Shown: positions 44,251 through 52,733, counted from the first letter of the stretch. The stretch: 64,000 bases of DNA from Sphaerochaeta globosa str. Buddy (GCF_000190435.1 NC_015152.1:688458-752457); one strand, 5' to 3'. Notes: a model not told the origin generated them from the sequence alone. Made by a program: numbers and translations.

Positions 44251-45705
44251 TCATCCCAGGCATGTGTCAAGCAGGAGCCCCGTCTGGTACTTACGCATAA
44301 ACACTTCGAAGGTAGACTCCGGTATCGGCTGGGTAAAATAATTACCTTGCAGATAGGTACATCCAAGTTTTGTTGCTGCTTCAAGGATTTCCTTCTTCTC
44401 AATGCCCTTTGCCAGAACCTCGATTCCTTTCCTTGTCGCTGATTCCTTGAGGGAAGCGTACACCTGCTGCAGCTGCAAGGAGTACACGGAAAAATCGAGC
44501 TTGATGCTATCGAAATCTGCCCGAGCAAATGCTTGTAGGTCGAATGCATTCTCATTAAACACATCCAGGGAGATCCTGAAGCCAATTTCCCTGAGTTCTT
44601 TGATCACAGCCAAGGATTCCGGCTCTGAGAATGCTGAATCCTTGAGATCAAATTCTATCTGTGTAGGGTGCAGCCCATGGTGTTCGGCAAGAAAATGCAT
44701 ACGGCCTGCAAATCCCTTTTTCAGGCTTTCATTGCTGACATTCAAGACTATTTTGAACGTATACGGAATAATACGGGCGAGCATCATTTTCCGGATGATT
44801 GCAAAGGTTTTGGTAATGATAGCCATGTCGATGGCTTCAATATGATGCAATTCGCCGGCGATATCCTTGAACACCTTTGCTGAAAGAATTCGAAAGCCGC
44901 CAAGTTGCCATCGTGCCAGACTTTCAGAGCCAACAACGCACAAGGTTTCTGAGTCGATAATCGGTTGGAAGAAGGGATTGAATTCCGCTTCCCATCCTTG
45001 TGATTGAAATCCTTGGATACACTCATCGATGTCCAGTTTTCTTGCCTGGATTTCTGAATTTGCGACCATCCAGGTTTTATAGCTTCTTTGCGCTTCCTGT
45101 TGCGTAACATATGCGAGATCGACCAGCTGCTCGAGAGAGGCCGTACGGTACCGGATTCCGGACGCTGCACATCCGATGAGTATCTCAACTGGTGGTAGGA
45201 AAGTTCGCCGTGCATCAAACCTATTTTGCAGTCTCTCTAGTATTGTCTGGCAAACGATAGCCTGATATTCAGCCTTCACTTTCTCGTTGGATAGCATCTC
45301 AGACGGAAAATTCCTGAGAACTACAAAGGCCTCATGGGTCATCCTTTGTGTATTGTTTGTACCAAAATAGTCCATGAGTTCCTGGGCACACAGCAAAGAG
45401 ACTTCCTCAAGCCGTTCCCGGTTTACACAGGACTGGAAGACCCCTCTTGTATGCATTGAAAGGTAGAGGCAAAACAGGGACTCAAGATTGGACTGCTCAT
45501 GAAGCCTCAACCACTTCGAAAGTGCCTTACTTGTATATCTCCATGGTTCACAGTGGTTGATGTAATGGAATCCCATGTTCACATTGATCAGAAACAGCAG
45601 GGAAAAAGCTAGACCGGCACTAATCCAACCCAACGAGAAGCTTATGACAAGCAAAACGAAATTGGCACACCCCAATACAAGAGAATGATGCTGCAAGAAT
45701 TTCAT
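44251..45705 (-). CDS. Membrane protein with degenerate EAL domain
   Basis: The start MKFLQHHSLVLG (45705, 484 aa) has AAGGAAC upstream. Two membrane helices lie at about residues 8-45. Residues about 60-230 are of unknown type, and about 240-475 are an EAL fold. The EAL Glu (ESLAR, near 259) and Asn (LNVSNES) are kept, and the Lys of IKLDFS is kept. The ELTE acidic residue is changed (IEFDLKDSAF), the DDFG motif reads DVFNEN (second Asp lost), and AEGVE reads AKGIE (Glu to Lys). Hydrolysis of cyclic di-GMP is therefore unlikely; binding or scaffolding is more plausible. A terminator separates it from the mreB genes. Confidence 0.82.
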   Translation of the reverse strand: MKFLQHHSLVLGCANFVLLVISFSLGWISAGLAFSLLFLINVNMGFHYINHCEPWRYTSKALSKWLRLHEQSNLESLFCLYLSMHTRGVFQSCVNRERLEEVSLLCAQELMDYFGTNNTQRMTHEAFVVLRNFPSEMLSNEKVKAEYQAIVCQTILERLQNRFDARRTFLPPVEILIGCAASGIRYRTASLEQLVDLAYVTQQEAQRSYKTWMVANSEIQARKLDIDECIQGFQSQGWEAEFNPFFQPIIDSETLCVVGSESLARWQLGGFRILSAKVFKDIAGELHHIEAIDMAIITKTFAIIRKMMLARIIPYTFKIVLNVSNESLKKGFAGRMHFLAEHHGLHPTQIEFDLKDSAFSEPESLAVIKELREIGFRISLDVFNENAFDLQAFARADFDSIKLDFSVYSLQLQQVYASLKESATRKGIEVLAKGIEKKEILEAATKLGCTYLQGNYFTQPIPESTFEVFMRKYQTGLLLDTCLG

Positions 45706-45727
45706 AGTTTGTTCCTTTATAAAAGCA

Positions 45728-45766
45728 ATAAAAAGCCTTTCTTCCTGTGTGTAGGGAAGAAAGGCT
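45728..45766 (-). terminator. Intrinsic terminator of the mreB-like operon
   Basis: On the minus strand AGCCTTTCTTCC (45766-45755) pairs perfectly with GGAAGAAAGGCT (45745-45734) around a 9-nt loop. TTTTATT follows. It sits 18 nt after the stop of the third mreB-like gene. Confidence 0.9.
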
Positions 45767-45783
45767 CTTGATTGGTGCAACTG

Positions 45784-46833
45784 TTAGTCAGTCGGTTTTA
45801 CAAAATAACTACCGCGATTCTTGAGCAACAACTTGGTTCCATCGACTACCGCCGTCAGTGGTCGTTTGGAGATATGGAAGTCCATACCAATCCGTTCGTG
45901 CAGGAATTCATCGATTCCGTCGATCAGGGCACCACCTCCACTGATATAGATTCCGTTGACTATGATATCCGAGGAGAGCTCGGGGGGAGTGTTTTGCAAC
46001 ACCTTCAGCACCATGGTGGAGATTGATTCGAACGGTTTGACCAGGACATCGCGGATTTCAGATTCTGTTATGGTAATTTTCTTAGGGAGTCCAGTGACCA
46101 CATCCCTTCCGCTTGCCCAAGTTTCTCTTGGATCCTTGATTTCCTTGCGCAGCGAACCTATTTCCATCTTGATTCGTTCCGCCGTTTTCTTTCCAATGAG
46201 CAAGCCATGCTTATACTGCAGGTAATTCATGATTTCATTATCGAAATAGTTTCCTGCAATCCTATTTGATTCGGATACCACAATGTCACCCAAGGACAGG
46301 ACACCGATGTCGGTCGAACCTCCACCGATATCGATGAGCATCGACCCGTTACTGCTGAAAATATCGAGACCTGATCCAATAGCGCCTGCTTTAACTTCCT
46401 GTTCAATGAACACTTCCTTGACTCCAAGCTTGTTGCCAAGTGCCATAAAAGAGTCACGTTCCAACTGTGTGACTTCGGAAGGGCAGCACAATAGCAGTGT
46501 GGATTCTTTGATATCGATGTTTATGTTCTCAATCTTGTGCAATGAAATCTCGATGAGTTTCTTGGTAGCCTCAATATCGGAAATGACCCCTTGATTCAAC
46601 GGGCTTATAATCTTAATTCCGTGATGCCCTTTCCCTATCATGTTTGCAGCCATGCTTCCGGAAGCAATCACCTCATTGGTTTCATAATCGAAGGCGATAA
46701 CTGAAGGCTCGTTGGTAATTATGCCCTCACCTTCAACATAGACAAGGATGTTTGCCGTACCCAAGTCAATACCGATATTTTTTCCCACCGAGCGTTTTTC
46801 TTCTTTCTCTTGTTTTCGAATGGATAATGCCAT
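45784..46833 (-). CDS. MreB-like actin homologue, third of three
   Basis: This 349-aa protein has the actin-fold ATP site: phosphate-1 motif GIDLGTANILVYVEG (about 21-35), phosphate-2 MLIDIGGGSTDIGVLSLG and the adenosine motif IYISGGGALIDGI. It has a 17-residue charged N-terminal extension (ALSIRKQEKEEKRSVGKN) absent from its two neighbours. Where MreB has EEPMAAAIGAG this protein reads EQEVKAGAIGSG, as do its neighbours with small changes. It is the last gene of the trio, 12 bp from the second. GTAGGAG lies about 9 nt upstream. A wall-associated filament role is inferred from family only. Confidence 0.88.
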   Translation of the reverse strand: MALSIRKQEKEEKRSVGKNIGIDLGTANILVYVEGEGIITNEPSVIAFDYETNEVIASGSMAANMIGKGHHGIKIISPLNQGVISDIEATKKLIEISLHKIENINIDIKESTLLLCCPSEVTQLERDSFMALGNKLGVKEVFIEQEVKAGAIGSGLDIFSSNGSMLIDIGGGSTDIGVLSLGDIVVSESNRIAGNYFDNEIMNYLQYKHGLLIGKKTAERIKMEIGSLRKEIKDPRETWASGRDVVTGLPKKITITESEIRDVLVKPFESISTMVLKVLQNTPPELSSDIIVNGIYISGGGALIDGIDEFLHERIGMDFHISKRPLTAVVDGTKLLLKNRGSYFVKPTD

Positions 46834-46845
46834 AATGAAAATCTC

Positions 46846-47874
46846 CTACAGTTGAAGCGGATTGACCAAGTAGTCTCCGCGATTCTTCAATAAATATTTG
46901 GTGCCTTCTGCTACACAGGTAAGGGGGTTGTGTACCACTTTTACAGGAACCTGAATCCGCTTTTGCACATATTCCTCTATACCGCGAATCATCGAACATC
47001 CTCCGGTGAGCAATATCCCGTTCTTATAGATGTCGGCGGATAATTCCGGCGGGGTATCCTTCAATACTCCCATGATGAGTTTCACGATTTCCTCAAATAC
47101 CGGTATCAGGACTGATTGTACTTCAGTAGTTGAAAGCATGACCCATTTGGGAATTCCCTTTACCATATCCCTTCCGGCATAGCGGTTCACAACGTTTTTT
47201 GCCTCTGCATGCAAGTCGCCCAGTTCGATTTTCATTTTTTCTGAAGTCAATTCACCAATTTCAACACTCTGGGTTTTTTTAACAAATTTGGAAATCTCAT
47301 CGTCCATGAAACTTCCTGCTTTCCTGATTGTACGGGAGAGTACGATATCACCAAAAGAGATAACGCCGACGTCAGTGGTTCCTCCACCGATATCCACGAC
47401 CATCACGCCTTTTGACTTAAAAATATCCACACCCGCCCCAAGCGCTCCTGACTTTATCTCCTCTTCAATAAACACATCGGTGATATTCATTTTTGTTGCC
47501 AGATCAGTCATTACATCACGCTCGATTTTTGTTACTTCCGAAGGGCAACAGATTACACAGGTTGTTTTGGAGATATCCTTCTCGGTTAGGTTTTCAACCT
47601 TCCCAAGAACATAGCTCAAGAGAGCTTTAGCAGCACGCATATCCGAGATAACACCATTTCTCAAGGGTTTCACGACGGAAATCTTTGAGTGGACTTTACC
47701 AAGCATTTTGTGAGCGTCTTCCCCGGCAGCTACAATCTTTCCAGATTCTCTGTCAAATGCGATCACCGATGGTTCATCAAATATGATTCCTTTCTTTTCC
47801 AGGAACACCAACAAATTGGCAGTTCCAAGATCGATGCCCAAACCCAGTCTATCATTCGCTATTACTGCACTCAT
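46846..47874 (-). CDS. MreB-like actin homologue, second of three
   Basis: The start MSAVIANDRLGLGIDLGTAN (47874, 342 aa) keeps the usual short N-terminus; ATG or GTG codons 4 and 8 codons upstream lie at or across the end of the previous gene. Phosphate-1 is GIDLGTANLLVFLEK, phosphate-2 is VMVVDIGGGTTDVGVISFG and the adenosine motif is ILLTGGCSMIRGI. The active-site region reads IEEEIKSGALGAG. It lies between two paralogues, all three on one strand without room for promoters. Each copy differs enough that simple recent duplication is excluded. Confidence 0.88.
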   Translation of the reverse strand: MSAVIANDRLGLGIDLGTANLLVFLEKKGIIFDEPSVIAFDRESGKIVAAGEDAHKMLGKVHSKISVVKPLRNGVISDMRAAKALLSYVLGKVENLTEKDISKTTCVICCPSEVTKIERDVMTDLATKMNITDVFIEEEIKSGALGAGVDIFKSKGVMVVDIGGGTTDVGVISFGDIVLSRTIRKAGSFMDDEISKFVKKTQSVEIGELTSEKMKIELGDLHAEAKNVVNRYAGRDMVKGIPKWVMLSTTEVQSVLIPVFEEIVKLIMGVLKDTPPELSADIYKNGILLTGGCSMIRGIEEYVQKRIQVPVKVVHNPLTCVAEGTKYLLKNRGDYLVNPLQL

Positions 47875-47887
47875 TTCCTTACCCATC

Positions 47888-48913
47888 CTATACTTCACTA
47901 TAAAAATAACGACTCGTCATTTTGAGCATTTTTTTGCATCCATCTATTACAGCTGTCAAAGGAACCTCGGAGAGATATACAGGAATTTGCGCGATTTCAG
48001 AAAAGTATTCCTTGATTCCTGGAATCTGAGAACAGCCGCCGGTCAATAGGATTCCCGAATCAACGAGATCACCTGCCAATTCAGGAGGAGTCTCTTCCAA
48101 TGTTGCGAGCAATATGGATTTAATCGGGTCGAAGCTTCGCAGAAGCACTTCACGGATTTCCTGTGGGGATAGGGTAATTTGGCGGGGTAGGCCGGAGACT
48201 AAGTCCCTGCCCATCGCTTCTGCGTGGATCAGGTTGCAATCCTCATCCATCGGATAGGGGCCTGTCAGCGAAGAAAGGGCAATCTTGATTCGTTCTGCAG
48301 TCTGATTGCCGATTTCCAGCTTGTGGGTGGTTTTTACGTAGTCAATGATCTGCCGGTCGAAATAGTCGCCTGCAATCTTGATGGATTTCGAAAGAACCAC
48401 TTCACCAAGGGAGAGGATGCCGAAATCGGTTGTACCGCCGCCGATGTCGATTACCATGTGGCCTTTTGGTGCAAATATATCAAGACCGGAGCCGAGGGCT
48501 CCTGCTTTGATTTCTTCTTCAATTTCCGTGTTTTGAATACCCAGGCTATGTCCGAGTTCCACGATTGCTTCCTTCTCGGTGTTGGTGATTTCCGAGGGAA
48601 TACAGATGAGGAGCTTGTTGATCGAGTCGAGATTGGAGAGAAAAATCTTATCCAAAGTGTACAGCAGGATTTCTCGTATCAGTTGGATGTCAGAGATTAC
48701 TCCTCCTTGCAACGGTCTGGCAACTTCAACTTTGCTGTGGGTTTTCCCATCAAGTTTAGCTGCTTCATATCCAACGGATACTACATTGCGCGTCGCTTTG
48801 TCGATTGCAATGATCGATGGTTCATTGAATAGCGTACCCTGGCCTTCAACATAGATGAGAAGGTTCGAGGTACCTAAATCAACTCCTACGGATAAATTTG
48901 TCTTTTCCTTCAT
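47888..48913 (-). CDS. MreB-like actin homologue, first of three
   Basis: The start MKEKTNLSVGVDLGTSN (48913, 341 aa) has GGAGGG 6 nt upstream; the frame extends 14 codons further without support. Phosphate-1 is GVDLGTSNLLIYVEG, phosphate-2 is HMVIDIGGGTTDFGILSLG and the adenosine motif is GILLTGGCSQIPGI. The active-site stretch reads IEEEIKAGALGSG instead of the MreB consensus with EEPMAAAIG. It is the first gene of the operon. No mreC, mreD, rodA or PBP2 gene is nearby, unlike typical mre operons. Confidence 0.88.
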   Translation of the reverse strand: MKEKTNLSVGVDLGTSNLLIYVEGQGTLFNEPSIIAIDKATRNVVSVGYEAAKLDGKTHSKVEVARPLQGGVISDIQLIREILLYTLDKIFLSNLDSINKLLICIPSEITNTEKEAIVELGHSLGIQNTEIEEEIKAGALGSGLDIFAPKGHMVIDIGGGTTDFGILSLGEVVLSKSIKIAGDYFDRQIIDYVKTTHKLEIGNQTAERIKIALSSLTGPYPMDEDCNLIHAEAMGRDLVSGLPRQITLSPQEIREVLLRSFDPIKSILLATLEETPPELAGDLVDSGILLTGGCSQIPGIKEYFSEIAQIPVYLSEVPLTAVIDGCKKMLKMTSRYFYSEV

Positions 48914-49038
48914 GCTTTCCCTCCAATGGTCCTTACAAAAAAATATCAAAAGCAAAATCGCTTCCGATTAACATTTGGAATCGTATACATATTGTTTGTG
49001 TAACCAAAAAGCATACATATGTGTTTGATTTCTGGTCT

Positions 49039-49067
49039 AGTAGAGCACACCAAAATTGAGATGTCAA
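49039..49067 (-). promoter_or_regulatory. Promoter of the mreB-like operon
   Basis: On the minus strand TTGACA (49067-49062, 6 of 6) and TCTACT (49044-49039) are 17 bp apart, in strongly AT-rich DNA. The predicted 5' leader before the first mreB-like gene is about 120 nt. Confidence 0.5.
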
Positions 49068-49459
49068 TAAAATAAATGCAAAATAAATTAATGTAATATA
49101 AACAGTTAGTGCATATGTCACATTTAGCAAAAGAGACTAAAACAACAATGTTGTGACAATTGTCAAAGAAATCAGAAATAAAAAAATAGATTATTGTATC
49201 TCTCCTAATGGATTAGTATTTTACTCACGATATTTTGGCTGAAGAAATGCTATGACAAGTGGCATAAGTCATAGTGCAATAAGAATTAATACTGGATTAA
49301 TTTTGTGAACTTAGGTGATGTGATGATTGACCAAATTTATTGATGAATCCGCATATTAATTACCCTTTGTCCTCTTCTCTGAGGTGTCTGCATACAATTT
49401 TGGGAGCCAATGTTCTCTATTGCTACCAAAACAAAGCATGTGTTTTCCATCCTTTACAG

Positions 49460-49709
49460 ATGATTCTTACTGATCTCGGCATGCACATGACCACTGCTAT
49501 CATGTATTTTTAAGGCAGGCGATCTATTGTAAAGGATTCTTTTCGAAGTGGTGCTGATGACTCCCAGCGATGTGACTCTGACTGCGATGGAAGCAGCTGA
49601 GAATTCGCAGGATATATATGGACCATTCGATAGTGATTCCAGCTTGATGGATGCGCTGGATGCTTACGCCAGTCTTATCAGCTCATTCCTTTTTTACTTC
49701 CAAACATGA
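49460..49709 (+). pseudogene. Decayed RelB/DinJ-type antitoxin gene
   Basis: Two frames together spell a RelB/DinJ antitoxin. The first (49460-49513) reads LTDLGMHMTTAIMYF, the ribbon-helix-helix core, then stops. The second, beginning just before the ATG at 49557 and ending at 49709, reads FEVVLMTPSDVTL then TAMEAAENSQDIYGPFDS and DSSLMDALDAY, the usual C-terminal half. The expected NIRID N-terminus is missing and frameshifts or stops interrupt the join. No RelE/YafQ toxin follows. The gene is therefore dead, a relic in a 1.1-kb AT-rich gap (48914-50052) that otherwise holds only the promoter above and one other relic. Confidence 0.6.
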
Positions 49710-49761
49710 TACGTGGATGCGTGATGGTCCCCCTCAACTGGATATGCATGCAAGGGTTTCT

Positions 49762-49902
49762 TTATTCCTTCTTATCTGAGAGTTTCAGCAATGTAGGCAG
49801 CAAGTAGAGCATCTTCTTCTGGTCATTTGCATCACCTACTTCTTCAAGAAGCTGTTCTTGGTCTTAGATGGACAATGATTGCTTGTAGTCTTCTGCTAGC
49901 AT
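49762..49902 (-). pseudogene. Short gene relic with an internal stop
   Basis: A minus-strand frame reads MLAEDYKQSLSI, an in-frame TAA (49866-49864), then DQEQLLEEVGDANDQKKM and LYLLPTLLKLSDKKE before a final stop. The frame is also open upstream of the ATG for at least 20 codons. The amphipathic, charged composition looks like former coding sequence. I cannot name the family. Confidence 0.35.
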
Positions 49903-50052
49903 GGTTCGGTTGAATTTGGCTGGTGATTTGATTTTTTGTGGTTGATTCAGAACAAGAAAGAGATGGTGCCAGGAGTAAATTCCTCCCAGCACCATCGGTT
50001 GATACACGTTTTCAATACTCTTTATTCAGTATCAACGAGTTAAGTCCTACCT

Positions 50053-51987
50053 TTAAAGCATAGGTACAAACAACGGATCTACAACTGTATTTCCGATAAG
50101 CGTTACATTGGTTTGACCCAATAACTTACCCTCGATCGTAGCACCATCTGTAAGAGCAATTACGCCCTCACCTAAGACAATTCCTTGCATCTTGGAATTA
50201 GCCAACAAACTGACAGCTCCTGTAACCTGCCAGAAAATATTTTCAGCCTTTGCTCCATTGAGTAATACAATCTCTACCTCGGCAGCCACATTTAAGGCGC
50301 CGGTTATCTGGAAAATCCAAACAGCTGCTTCATCCCCCTCTGCGTCCAAAGTAAGGTTTATTGAGAGGCTTACTGCAGGGATCGATTTATAGAGCCCAGG
50401 GTAAAGAGTTGTACCGCCAGCAATAAGTTCAGGTCTAGGATCTGTTAACGCAACTATGGTGTCATACGCGGTTTCCATATCAAGAATAGCCGCAATTAAC
50501 ATATCTGGAGTGGGTGCAATAAAATCTGAAGCATAGATTTTCCCTCCACCCAATACAAGACCGGATGTAGCATATGTTCCGTCCAAGGAAAGAATCTCAG
50601 CGAAACCCGTTACAGTGGCACGGGCAGCAGGACTTATTCCTAGATCACCAGTAATCGCCGTTACTCCGGTAGTAGTAATCCCGCTTTTAGCCAGTATTAC
50701 AAAATCATCCGCTGTTCCCATATCCACCCTGGCTAAGGGTACTATTGGAGCTGTTACTGTGACAGGGAATACAGCCGTTACCACCCCGATGTCAATGGCG
50801 TTGGTCGCTGTAGCTCCCTCAACTGTGAAGAAATTCTCTGTAACACCGGTCAGGGTGTATCCAGTTACCGGCACCAATGTAATAGTTGCTATGTACACGG
50901 TATCCACTTCGTACGTGCCCTCTGGTGCCAATACGGTGAGATCAGCCTTTGTCCATGTCACACTACTGCTGGTATACTCTATAGTATTCGTTATTGCAGT
51001 GACGGGGCTCTCTCCCGTTACCGGTGCAGTCAAGCCAGTGATTGCCTTGGCACTGATCACTTTTTCAGTGATGGTAATCCCTAAGGTGCCCACACTATCT
51101 GAACCATCATTGGCCGTTGCATTGACGGTGACTGTCCCCATGCCTGTTGCTGTAAGCAGACCTGTCTCACTGATGGTGGCTGTTCCCGTTCCGGCTACAA
51201 CTGACCAAACAAAACTCTTGTCGGTTGCATCGATAGGCAGTACTGCTGCATTCATCTGCAAGGTTGAACCATTCGCTACCGTGATTGCATCACCTGCTCC
51301 TGTGACTGTAATAGTTGTCACATCAATAGGTGTTGGTACAACAGCGGTCACGGTGATTGCTAATTCTCCCACAATACCTGAACCATCGTTGGCTGTCGCC
51401 TTAGCGGTGACTGTGCCAACTGCTGTTCCTGTAAGCAGACCTGCCTCACTGATAGTGGCTGTTCCCATTCCGGCTACAACTGACCAAGTAATACTCTTGT
51501 CGGTTGCATCGGCAGGTAGTACAGACGCACTAAGCTGCAAGGTTGAAGCATTTACTACCGTGATTGCATCACTTGCTCCTGTGACTGTAATAGTTGTCAC
51601 ATCAATAGTTGTTGGCATGACAGCGGTCACGGTTACCTCAAGTTCTCCCACTGCTGCAGAGTCATCGTTAGCAGTTGCATTCACACGTACTGTTCCTGCG
51701 CCTGTTGCGCTGAGCAGACCAGTCTCGCTGATCGTCGCGGTACCTGTACCTGCAACAACTGACCATGTCACACTCATATCGGTTGCATCGGCAGGTAGTA
51801 CTGCTGCACTCATTTGTAATGTTGAACCATTGCCTACCGTGATTGCATCACCAGCTCCTGTGACTGTAATACCGGTCACTGCCACTGGCGGGGCTTCGAT
51901 GTCTGCCTTACATCCCCATATGAATGTGAGTATTGCGATGAGCGCAATGATCGTCACATATTTTGTATACGTATTTCTTTTATTCAT
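50053..51987 (-). CDS. Ice-binding (DUF3494) lipoprotein with three bacterial Ig-like repeats
   Basis: The start MNKRNTYTKYVTII (51987, 644 aa) has GGAGG 7 nt upstream. A lipoprotein signal ends in IWGC (Cys26). Three Big_2-type Ig-like repeats with a 93-residue period cover about residues 37-310 (each with DAIT, LPADATD, TWSVVAG and ATISE-type motifs). A further domain spans about 310-425. The C-terminal 215 residues are the DUF3494 ice-binding beta-solenoid: VDMGTADDFVILAKSGI, ITGDLGISPA, LYPGLYKS, WIFQITGALNV, IFWQVTGAVSL, GATIEGKLLGQTNVTL. Such domains bind ice or act as adhesins at the cell surface. Lipidation plus Ig spacers suggest surface display. Confidence 0.88.
   Translation of the reverse strand: MNKRNTYTKYVTIIALIAILTFIWGCKADIEAPPVAVTGITVTGAGDAITVGNGSTLQMSAAVLPADATDMSVTWSVVAGTGTATISETGLLSATGAGTVRVNATANDDSAAVGELEVTVTAVMPTTIDVTTITVTGASDAITVVNASTLQLSASVLPADATDKSITWSVVAGMGTATISEAGLLTGTAVGTVTAKATANDGSGIVGELAITVTAVVPTPIDVTTITVTGAGDAITVANGSTLQMNAAVLPIDATDKSFVWSVVAGTGTATISETGLLTATGMGTVTVNATANDGSDSVGTLGITITEKVISAKAITGLTAPVTGESPVTAITNTIEYTSSSVTWTKADLTVLAPEGTYEVDTVYIATITLVPVTGYTLTGVTENFFTVEGATATNAIDIGVVTAVFPVTVTAPIVPLARVDMGTADDFVILAKSGITTTGVTAITGDLGISPAARATVTGFAEILSLDGTYATSGLVLGGGKIYASDFIAPTPDMLIAAILDMETAYDTIVALTDPRPELIAGGTTLYPGLYKSIPAVSLSINLTLDAEGDEAAVWIFQITGALNVAAEVEIVLLNGAKAENIFWQVTGAVSLLANSKMQGIVLGEGVIALTDGATIEGKLLGQTNVTLIGNTVVDPLFVPML
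51061..51870 (-). repeat. Three tandem 279-bp repeats encoding Ig-like domains
   Basis: The coding DNA of the three Big_2-type domains repeats with a 279-bp (93-codon) period and high nucleotide identity in blocks such as the CTGACCAA region. The similarity suggests recent duplication or ongoing gene conversion. Number variation between strains would be expected. Confidence 0.75.
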
Positions 51988-52182
51988 GAAATTCCTCCAG
52001 ATTACTTGTTTGCCTGGGACAGAACATGGCTTTGCAGTTCCATCCTGGCGGCCGTTGGAGTCATCCAGGGATTTCACGTACCTCCTCCCATATTTGGGTT
52101 GTGTGAAATTGATCCCTTTTAGGGCTCATCGATGCATCGACTGTTGGATTTGCATCCATACAGCTGATTTTCAGTCCTTTAA

Positions 52183-52223
52183 TAAAAACAGACATCACCA
52201 GGACTTCAGCCTCTGGTGTAGTC
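52183..52223 (-). terminator. Intrinsic terminator upstream of the ice-binding protein gene
   Basis: On the minus strand CACCAG pairs with CTGGTG around an 11-nt loop, with an outer GAC/GTC clamp, followed by TGTTTTTATT. It lies 15 nt after the stop of a decayed outer-membrane protein gene and about 195 nt before the ice-binding gene. It may end that old gene. The 51988-52182 leader has no other assignable element. Confidence 0.65.
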
Positions 52224-52237
52224 AAGTGTCACTTGTG

Positions 52238-52516
52238 TCAGAATCGCAATTTTGCTCCGATTCCCATCAGGCTGGTAGTCTTCAGGTATTCCCTGTCCAG
52301 AGTAGAAATGTCTTCGAAGAATTCAGTGACATTCGGAATCATGAGTATGATTCCCGGACACCCTGTACTATTGAGCATATACCCGGAATCAAGTCGGGTC
52401 TGTGCGTAATAGCACATAAGGATTGTTTTATGGAAAAAAAACTCGTAAGTGATCCGATGCTCATTGCATAGGATGAAAGGAGGGTTGCCCTCTACCTTAT
52501 TGGTACATAGTGAAAA
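52238..52516 (-). pseudogene. Relic of an outer-membrane protein gene (C-terminal end)
   Basis: A minus-strand frame, open from an in-frame TAG at 52519-52517, encodes 92 residues including HRITYEFFFHKTILMCYYAQ, PNVTEFFEDISTLDREY and the C-terminal KTTSLMGIGAKLRF, a typical outer-membrane beta-signal ending in Phe. An intact ATG at 52417 would give only 59 aa without a signal peptide. Another frame just upstream starts MSTGSKYIKHAFLVVFTMYQ and stops, suggesting a frameshift. An intrinsic terminator follows. I read this as the decayed 3' end of a surface-protein gene. Confidence 0.45.
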
Positions 52517-52733
52517 CTACGAGAAATGCATGCTTTATGTATTTTGATCCCGTGCTCATCACCTGATGTTGAATCACTCTACACGCTATCTGAATTCTGC
52601 TTGTGCTAGGCATAGTACGTTTACACCCTCTGTCAGAGAGCGTTCATTCGTACCTATATGGTGCAAATAGGCTATAGTTCCCAGCAATTTAACTCAGTAC
52701 TATTTGTTTATAGTGCTTGGAGGTACAAATTCC

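Noticed and set aside
44251-45705. Active cyclic di-GMP phosphodiesterase
   Set aside because: Several metal and catalytic positions are substituted, so only a degenerate EAL domain is claimed.
48914-50052. tRNA, small RNA or CRISPR in the long AT-rich gap
   Set aside because: No cloverleaf, no regularly spaced repeats and no strong terminator hairpin were found; only a promoter and gene relics are supportable.
51988-52182. Possible cyclic di-GMP (GEMM-I) riboswitch in the ice-binding gene leader
   Set aside because: Fragments such as GCAAAGCC and GGCAAAC occur, but in the wrong order and without the paired stems, so the fold is not supported by eye. A covariance-model search would settle it.
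50615-52471. Long (618-aa) open frame on the plus strand opposite the ice-binding protein gene
   Set aside because: It is a shadow created by the repetitive, Thr/Val-rich coding of the minus-strand gene. It has low complexity and no ribosome binding site or domain, while the minus-strand protein has a lipobox and a recognisable domain.
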